From: Cordilura impudica
Taxonomy: Eukaryota; Arthropoda; Insecta; Diptera; Scathophagidae
Length of the DNA: 64,000 nt
NCBI GenBank assembly: GCA_963682025.1
Contig: OY821519.1
Location: 95,693,585 to 95,757,584 of the forward strand
Reading direction: 5' to 3'
The position numbers were made by a program, and so were the translations under genes. How positions within the stretch are numbered: the stretch's first letter is position 1; every line of letters starts with the position of its first letter. This document shows positions 56,986 through 64,000 of this stretch, piece after piece. The notes below the pieces were generated by a model. It saw nothing but the letters and a program-made list of their open reading frames with translations, did not search any database and was not told the origin of the DNA.

Positions 56986-57480
56986 TTGCATTTTTTTTTT
57001 TTTTTTTGCAAATATCAAATTTTACATGCCCTAGCCAAACAGGCTATTAAAAAATATTAAGAAACACTTACTTCTTCGCTGTTCTCAAAAAAGTTTCCGC
57101 ACCAAACGCGTTGATATTTGGTCTATATTTTTTTATTTGATTTATAATATTTCTTCTATGTTTTAAAGACCTTTGTGTATTTTAGGTGCGATGCCCCGAA
57201 TGGTTTCAAATTTTCACCACTTACAATACATTTTGTTGTGATTCTAGCAAAATATTTTTTTTTTGACGGTCGAGATATTTTTCGAGTTATGGACCTCCAA
57301 AGTTTGGACATTGACTTGTATATAACTTTTTAGTATCGGAATTGAGTAATATATATATATATAATTTTGAAGCTCATATGAGTGCCTTTTATTTGATATT
57401 TTTAGATTTGAAATCCAAAACTTGTCATTATCTCATAAAACGATCTTTGCAATGTTGATATCTACAATAACTGAATAAAA
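56986..57480. other. AT-rich interval, nothing recognised
   Basis: There is a T run at about 56988-57008 and (AT)n near 57348-57363. No coding signature was seen. Confidence 0.45.
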
Positions 57481-57639
57481 AAATTTAAATCCACTAGCTT
57501 CATTTCGATGTATATTTTGACCTCTTAACCCTTTCCCTTCATAAATTTCAAAACTATACCACCAATAAGAAATGCTCGGTGGAATTAAAATATGTCAATT
57601 TATATGTGGTGCATGGTACGACGTATGGTTTTCAGACCA

Positions 57640-58448
57640 TTGTTTCAACGCAGATAATTCTGTGGTTTTCTGGAATAACCACGTATGTCCATTTTTGTCA
57701 GTTTTGAGTTAACGATGCCAAATATAATAATTTTTAACGCTCTTTACATGTGTTTAATTTTAAAAAAAAAAATATTGGCCATTTCTGAGTTTTTTCTTTA
57801 AATAACGACGTAACTTAAATGTTTATTAAATTAATTTGCAGCACTAACGACGTATGTATGTCAACCTACGTTTGATCGCTGACAAATTATTTTCTCAGAA
57901 AACGACACATAGCGATATACGTTGTTATTAATGAAAAAAAAAAAAAATTCAAAATAATTTTGGATTAGTTTTCAGTTTCTAAGCACTTATAAAAACTTAT
58001 GTGTTTATTTCTGTTATTTCTTGTCACAATTATTCTTGAAAAGTTGTTATATTCTCATCCTAAGTCCCGCTAACTTTTTGTTGACGAACAAAAAAATCCA
58101 TTTTTCAAGCAACAACAACTTATGTCTACATGTGGGGTTGCATTGGTAGTTTTCTTTTTCAAAGAAAACGATGTTTGTCGAAATAAGTTGTTTTATCTGC
58201 ACACACTTTAAGTGTAATTTACATATTGTTTTTTCGCCCTTCTCTAAGATCTATTACTCTGAAAATTTTTGACTCAACATTTTATATAAAGTATTTAGTG
58301 CCCATATCTGCAGGGCTGTTAAATAAAAAGCTCTAAAATCTTTATATCGAGCCCATAATTTCAAATATAACGTTTTTTGGCTCCCTTGAACATTTTGATT
58401 TTATGACATACGCGGTTATTCTAGAAAACCACAGATATATCCTCTGTA
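57640..58448. mobile_element. Old inverted-repeat element (possible)
   Basis: 'ctgtggttttctggaataac' (57660) is inverted against 'gttattctagaaaaccacag' (58413), with flanking 'cacgtatgtc' and 'gacatacgcg' also paired. The region between contains several 'acgacgta' and 'gtacgacgtatg'-like words on both strands (57608-57930). The right end is cut by a DINE at about 58449. Family unknown. Confidence 0.45.
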
Positions 58449-59095
58449 CAAGTAAGATTTTTATAGTCGGGATGCACCGATTATCCAATACCCTATACCA
58501 TGAGTCTAAGGAAACTTATTTGATACAGAAAATAAGCATAAACCAAATTTGCCATTATTGTGAAGTTGTTGTCCGCAGAAATTAAAAGTTCATATCGGAT
58601 GCAATTTGTATATGGGGCTCTGTCGAAAATGGATCGATCATGTTTAATTGAAAATTTGAGAAAAATCTATGCAATATTTTAGCTTTTTTTTTAGAGATTT
58701 AAGTGAAGATCGGGAAGCAGCTTCATATGTAAGCTATTGGACTATTGGTTGATGGGTATAATATACAAACATAGGCTAAATTTGACCGAGATCTATGTGA
58801 TAATTTGGATCTTAGGGTAATTTTAATTAGTTAATAGGGGTCACTTGTATGGGGACTGCACCATGAATTTGATGAATTTCAACACCTGCTAAAGCTTATT
58901 TCATTAAAATGCATTCGTACTTGCGAACTGTATGTACTTTGAGAGTAAGGTTTACAGGGATACACATACACCCAGACACAGAGACAGACGAACGGTTATC
59001 GTCAAAAGTCAGAAAATGATTCCGAGTCAATCGATCAAATATCAGCACAAACTCAATATAATCTGTCCTCAGAGTAGTATATGGTATACAAATTT
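58449..59095 (-). mobile_element. Diverged DINE/Helentron
   Basis: 'aagtaagatttttatagtcgg' with a weak hairpin, 'ataccctataccatgag', 'gatcgggaagcagcttcat', 'gagacagacgaacggttatcg' and 'gtatatggtatac' follow the family order, but substitutions are numerous and the microsatellite is degenerate. The part from 58695 onward belongs to the segmental duplication. Confidence 0.72.
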
Positions 59096-59870
59096 TAAAA
59101 TTGTCACGAGCAAAGAATCACCTAGGATTTCATTATCTTCAGTTATTGAAGCTTGAAATGTATAGGAATCAAAAACTAAGGCTCATTTAAGTTATGATTT
59201 TCATCATACCTATGCTGGAAGGACAGTGTGCGCAGTATCTGCAAGTTTATGGTTTCTTAAAGAGCGATTTGGTAGACAAAAAATTTGTTTAAAATATTTT
59301 CAGGTTCTACATTAATTCAAAATAAATGCAATGATTATAACATACAAACAAACTATTAAAATTTGCTTCACGGCAACGTATGGTAACTCTTACGAAACAG
59401 AGAATAGTGATAATTAGAAGTATAAATACATAAATAATCACAAATTTAAAAATATGTTTATTAGTGTTGTATCTTCTGAGATTAATGCGAATTAAAAGCT
59501 GTATGGCATAAAACTGATTCTTTCCCACACCGCTCCACAGTGGCCGAAATACCCAATCTTGCGGCGCTTTGTTCATAACTTCAAAAACATTTAAAATTGT
59601 CACTGAGTTTTTCTCTTGATTATCTAAAATATTAATAGGCTAGGCGATTTCTTGTGACCGATGTTTTTTTCTACCGTTTTATCCCGATTTTGAGCAAACG
59701 TATATTATTTGAAAGGTATTTCTTTTTAGTCGTTTTGCAGATTTTTAAAATTTTTGCTTTATTTTGAGTAAATTGCATTTAAAGTTCTAACTAACACATA
59801 CATAATATTAAACATATCCTATGTGTATTTTATTAAATTTGTTAATTTGTTTGTTAATGAGTTTGTTATC
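58695..59870 (+). repeat. Segmental duplication, copy 2
   Basis: Direct-orientation partner of 55168-56336, about 3.5 kb away, with few differences over 1.2 kb. Here the DINE extends further left and the Helitron further right, so this copy is likely closer to the source. Confidence 0.88.
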
Positions 59871-59981
59871 TTCATTCACAATAATAATAAACCATAAAAG
59901 TGTTGGTTTGTGAATTGGCTAAGTTGAAGAATAAAGCTGCCTGGAAATTGCACTCGAATTTCGAGCGCTGGAACCTGTTAG
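59623..59981 (+). mobile_element. Short Helitron
   Basis: It starts TCTAAAATATTAATAGGC and ends 'gcactcgaatttcgagcgctggaacctgTTAG', with the terminal CTAG changed to TTAG. It is the complete paralogue of the truncated copy at 56088. Confidence 0.83.
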
Positions 59982-60038
59982 TATATTTAAATGGGTTATA
60001 TTCATTAAATTTTATTTTTTTTTTTGTTTTTTTAAGTA

Positions 60039-61339
60039 AAGGGTCCGCCATCTAACGTTTTTTTTTTCAGCTAGTGCTTATTTCGTGAACGGTAACACTT
60101 AGCTCATGTCTGATTTGATAGATAATTAGTTTTATCCTTCCGCTGAACGAATATGATTGTGTATACGCTTGAACAACGCTGGGAAATATTGCGACATTAC
60201 TTTGAAAATCATGGTAATGTTGCAGAAAGTGTGCGAAAATTGCGTACGGATTTTGGAAGAAGAGAAGCACCGTCAGCTCCGTATGTTCGTTATCTTGTGA
60301 AAAAAGTGAAAGAAACTAACATCCTCATCGATAAACCAAAGCGTGAAAAGCCAAAAACAGTGCGCACACCCGAGAATATTGCTGCTGTGGCAGGAAGTGT
60401 GCGTGAAGCGCCATCAACATCAATTCACCGTCGTTCTCAAGAATTGAACATTTCGGAGGCATCATTGAGACGAATTTTGCATAAAGACCTTGGTATGACG
60501 CCATACAAAGTCCAATTTGTTCAGGAGTTGAAGCCAACTGACCACCCAATGCGTTTTCGCTTCGCTAAGTGGGCCTGCGATCGACTTACAGAAGATGCCG
60601 ATTTTGCAAAAAAAATCATCTTTTCAGATGAAGCTCATTTTGATCTTCGCGGGTATGTAAACAAGCAAAATTGTCGCATTTGGGGCACAGAAAACCCGCA
60701 CGCATACATTGAAAAGCCGATACACCCAAAACGAGGCACTGTTTGGTGCGGATTTTGGTCCAGATGCATAATTGGGCCATTTTTCTTCGAAAATGAGCAA
60801 GGAGTGGCCGTTACAGTCAATGGCGATCGCTAGGCCATGTTGAACGAATTTTTGTTCACAAAAATTGAAGAGGAGGATATTGGCAACATTTGGTTTCAAC
60901 AGGACAGCGCTACGTGCCACACAGCCGAAGCTACACTCGATGTTTTGCGCCCTGTTTTTGAAGATCGCATTATCAGCCGCAGAGCTGATGTCGTTTGGCC
61001 ACCTCGGAGCTGCGATTTGACACCGTTGGACTATTTTTTGTGGGGTGCCCTCAAAGATAAGTGTTACGCCAACAAGCCAGAGACAATTGACGCTTTAAAG
61101 GACAATATTCGTGAAGCCATTGGTGAAATACAGCTGCACACAATCGATAATGTGCTTAAAAATTGGACCGATCATGTGGGCTACTGCATGGCCAGCCGAG
61201 GCAGCCATTTGAATGAAATTATTTTCCATTATTAACCGGAAAGATTTTGCTTTCAAATAAAAAAAGAAATTTGAGATAATATTCAGTAGTTTTTTTTATA
61301 GCATTTTCAAAAAAAAAAAAAGTTATTTGGCGGACCCTT
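60039..61339 (+). mobile_element. Mariner-type transposon (DD41D), nearly intact
   Basis: Terminal inverted repeats AAGGGTCCGCCA (left) and the inverse AAGGGTCCGCCAAATAAC (right) are flanked by TA at 60037-60038 and 61340-61341. The length of 1301 bp is standard for mariner. It contains a single transposase frame. It appears the least decayed transposon in the window. Confidence 0.92.
60153..61235 (+). pseudogene. DD41D mariner transposase with one in-frame stop
   Basis: The frame runs 360 codons. Residues 1-60 and 70-115 hold two helix-turn-helix regions ('YTLEQRWEILRHYFENHGN', 'RRSQELNISEASLRRILHKD'). The catalytic acids are D159 in 'IIFSDEAHFDL', D251 in 'WFQQDSATCHT' and D293 in 'LTPLDYFLWGALKDKCY', which leaves 41 residues between the last two (DD41D, the rosa-like group). 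The C-terminus is 'GYCMASRGSHLNEIIFHY'. The only lesion is TAG at codon 227, where the family has two codons (Tyr-Arg type), pointing to a 3-base loss. The ATG at 60153 lies about 115 bp inside the TIR, as usual. Confidence 0.92.
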
Positions 61340-61449
61340 TATATAAAATAAAATGTTAGAAAATTTTTTTCATTACACGAGTAAATTAAAAAAAAGTTTT
61401 CTGCTTCATATTTTTTTTCACAGTTTACAGAAAATAAATTAATTTCAAA

Positions 61450-62956
61450 ATTAAGGATGTCAAGTAGGTCATTTATATTTAAAGAAGCAGCTTGACCTCA
61501 TCATCTATTTTGATGTGTTTTTTTGGAGTATTTCGATGTGCTTTAGATTTAGATGGCGGTTTCGGAGTGTTTTGTATTCCCCGAACCTGTCGTTGGAATG
61601 TCCACCAATACATCCATTTTTTCTCTTAGTTCAAATTGAATTTTTCTTTTGGTTTAATGAAAAATTTCTTTATTTTGTCTTTATTTTTAAGTATCCGAGC
61701 ATGAAGTGTCAACAATCCATATTCGTATAAGTGGTTTTGTGGCCGCCTCAGTTGAACTAAATTTAGATTGTTTATCAATTTCGGTGTCGCCCCACATATT
61801 CCACAAGCCAGTAATGATGACTCCGGTATTAAACACTTTTCAATCGATCACGGTCAAATGAAATTCGTGTCATACTTCAAAAACACTTAATTTTGTCAGC
61901 AGAATTTGTGCAATTTCTCTATTTACATTTTCTACCTCAGCTCTAACTAAATCCGCTCGCTCTTTTTCAAAAATTATTTTATGGGTCTGCACAATCGAGT
62001 TGAAGAAGTCCGATTATTTTGTTTTAGTATTGCGGGTCCTTTTTTAATTTCTAAAGGAACAATACATACAGCAAATAAATGCTCAATTGTTCCAGTATCA
62101 GAAACACTGAAACGTTGACGTTAAGTAGAGTGCCCAGTGCTACGATCACAGCCCCATTTAAATATTGCTTTTATCCAATCGTTATTATTGCCTACAGTCA
62201 TGAGATCCTCCAAAGCTGTTGAAAAGCCTTGTATTATACGTTCAACAGTATGGTCTACGAGACTTTGCAAGCCAACCTTAGCTGAACGCTCAGTTACGTG
62301 TATGTCACTGGGGTAACACTCCGTTTTAGTTCTAGCCAAAATATCGTAGCTTGGATAAATATTGCAGTTTCGTTCTTTGGCACCAGATTGCATTAGTTTG
62401 CATGACCTTTTTGAGTATCCACCTTCAGTATAAATAGCTAAAGCTTCCTCAGGGGTATATGGAATGGGGGGTTTTTGATTCGGCGTTTACAGATTTAAGC
62501 ATTTTTGGAGCTATTGCAGATTCTGAACATAACTTTGAAACAACCTGTGAATCGCTTCTTTTTCTAGCTTTGTAATGACTCACGCTCGCCTCTACCATTA
62601 ACTCTTGGTTCGGTGTTTCATTGGCGAATGATGAAATTTTTTTTTTAGACTTGCTGATGCACTCTGAAAAAGGTTTCTCTCTACGGTAGGCAACGGCTGG
62701 ATTAGGAAAAATAATGTCTTCATCCAACCACATCTTATTTCGAACAATGCCAAATCTCTGTGACTTTCTTTTCACTTCTGTACGAGTTTGCTTAAAAAAT
62801 TTTCACAATTGTTTTTGAATTTAGTGGTACTGTTCTTCGCTATATTTCGAGCGATCAATGACATTCGGAAATACATGGTTTTCAACCATTAAAAATTTTT
62901 TTGTTGGCACTGGTTCACTATGCCATATTAAAAAAAGGGTGCTTTTAAATTTTGCC
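61450..62956 (-). pseudogene. RAG1/Transib-like transposase pseudogene (tentative family)
   Basis: On the minus strand from 62956 the frames give 'MAKFKSTLF', 'FLMVENHVFPNVIDRSKYSE', 'WLDEDIIFPNP', 'KPFSECISKSKKK', 'EALAIYTEGGYSKRSCKLMQ', 'CNIYPSYDILARTKTECYPS', 'VGLQSLVDHTVERIIQGFS', 'WIKAIFKWGCDRSTGHS', 'RTSSTRLCRPIK', 'LACGICGATPKLINN' and 'YGLLTLHARIL', ending with decayed sequence near 61450. From memory this order belongs to an insect and cnidarian transposase family related to the RAG1 core. The Cys pair in 'CGICGATPK' and the 'SKWGCDGS-GHS' region (first Asp changed here to CDRS context) are the landmarks. Stops and a frameshift inactivate it. The C-terminal third is missing. Confidence 0.5.
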
Positions 62957-63313
62957 ATTGTAACTTAAAAACAAAAAAATCAAAACTTAGCAAAAACTAG
63001 CAGCCTATTTTTGAACTTGACAACCTATATAAACAAACTACGAAAACAGTGATCCGAATCCCGTCGAATTCACTGTACTTCTATTCCACACAAAATTGGA
63101 TTTCATATCTAAAAACACTTCTTTTTTCAACTGTTAAGCACTAAAACATACAACCACAGATCACAAACCATTTGTTTTTATTTAATACATATCTTTTAAT
63201 TAAAATGAAATATGTGTTAAGTTTGAATGCTCACAGCTGTGCGAATATTAGGAACAAAACAAAAAAGAAAACTGAAAAAAATCCGTTTAGGTTTAAATTT
63301 TCAAAAAAAAAAA
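62957..63313. other. 5' flank of the RAG1-like relic, nothing further recognised
   Basis: AT-rich sequence with 'cagtgatccgaatcccgtcg' followed by 'aattcactg', a small imperfect inverted pair. I could not identify terminal repeats of the element here. Confidence 0.35.
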
Positions 63314-63385
63314 AACAAGTAAGAGTGTGAAATTCGGCTATGCCGAATCTTTGATACCCTCCACCTAGGCTTTCTTGCACTATTT
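63314..63385 (-). mobile_element. Second Helentron-like family, 3' end
   Basis: It reads 'aacaagtaagagtgtgaaat', the hairpin ATTCGGCTATGCCGAAT, then 'ctttgataccctccacctag'. The layout (CAAGTAAGA end, short hairpin, ATACCC) is that of the main DINE family with a different hairpin. The body beyond about 63385 is not recognisable. Confidence 0.7.
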
Positions 63386-64000
63386 GTAACAAATTTAGAT
63401 AAAATATTTGAAAATGAAAACAATTTGATCAATTTAATAATTTATTACAACAAATACTCTGAATTTTTAGCATTTACGTTTAACAATTTTAAAGTCAATA
63501 GAAGATAGTAAACAAAATATATTTTTAAATTTCGGATCTTTTTCAGAATACATGACCATGTCTTATATTTTAAAAGCACTAGCGTTAATCAGTTTTATTT
63601 TTTCGATCTTATTACATCAGTTTGTCATTCCATTTGTAACGCATCGATAAATGGTTTTGCGTCTATGTGTTTAATCCAAAAGATTTCTTACTTTTGTCGA
63701 ATTGTAGGGATTTTTTGAAAATTTTTTTTTAACAACTTAATATTATATACATTTCAATTTTAAACTTTAAAATTAAAAATATCTATCTTTTTCAAATCTG
63801 GTAATAACTCTATAATATGGAGATAGTAAATACGTGGCTTCTTTAATAAGAATGACAAGTAAAAAGCACTTTTGTGCAGTTTACTTGTTTTGTGCATTTT
63901 TTTTATACATACATAAGTACGCCATCTTTATGATCTCTTCGATTATATTAAGTAAGTTTGTAAATAAAAAGAATATTAAAATATAAATGTGAACATAATT
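63386..64000. other. AT-rich right edge, nothing recognised
   Basis: No gene or repeat was identified. It may hold the eroded body of the Helentron whose 3' end lies at 63314. Confidence 0.45.

Noticed and set aside
56986..57480. Possible promoter or matrix attachment region from long T runs
   Set aside because: Composition alone is not specific and no gene is adjacent.

Overview
The window looks like insect nuclear DNA, most likely from a brachyceran fly, possibly a calyptrate. It is AT-rich and carries Jockey-type retrotransposon remnants, DD41D and DD34D mariners, Tc1, hAT and piggyBac-type elements, canonical short Helitrons, and over twenty copies of a DINE-1/INE-1-like Helentron that carries a GTCC microsatellite. 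No conventional host gene, rRNA, tRNA gene or CRISPR array could be supported. This is a nested mobile-element graveyard of the kind found in large introns, intergenic DNA or heterochromatin.

Layout: 1-4.9 kb is a short tandem array followed by a non-LTR retrotransposon split by a 2.4-kb palindromic foldback element (FB), an FB remnant and a hAT-type palindrome (HM1). 6.2-12 kb holds a TIR element (M1), a mariner pseudogene, nested DINE copies, and an element with subterminal repeats around a small spliced ORF relic. 13.0-18.8 kb holds a second FB with a Helitron inside, then a mariner pseudogene split by a 2.35-kb hAT that itself contains a DINE and a Helitron. 19.6-20.6 kb is another mariner relic, and 20.6-23.2 kb is featureless. 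23.2-31.2 kb is one Jockey element, minus strand, broken into three pieces by three DINEs and an HM1, followed by a foldback element with a Tc1 inside.

31.3-39.9 kb holds a foldback MITE, DINEs, a tRNA-derived SINE with a 12-bp target duplication, a TTAA-flanked piggyBac-type MITE, a head-to-tail Helitron dimer and a 2.1-kb HM1 palindrome. 40-42.3 kb is another inverted-repeat structure, carrying broken Cys-rich coding sequence. 45.1-48 kb is the best-bounded FB, with a 9-bp target duplication. 48-55 kb contains mariner, Tc1 and non-LTR fragments, a Helitron and DINEs. 55.2-59.9 kb contains a 1.2-kb direct segmental duplication. 60.0-61.3 kb is a nearly intact DD41D mariner with one in-frame stop. 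61.4-63.0 kb is a decayed gene that I assign tentatively to the RAG1/Transib-like transposases. Nothing is seen at the right edge beyond a Helentron 3' end.

The most unusual items are the long non-coding palindromic families (FB and HM1), whose target duplications point to MULE-like and hAT-like mobilisation, the Helitron dimer, the spliced small ORF relic at 11.1-11.5 kb, and the RAG1-like relic. Names such as FB, HM1, M1, P1, P2 and E10 are labels for this report only. Strand for DINE copies is given as + when the TATACCC end is on the left.
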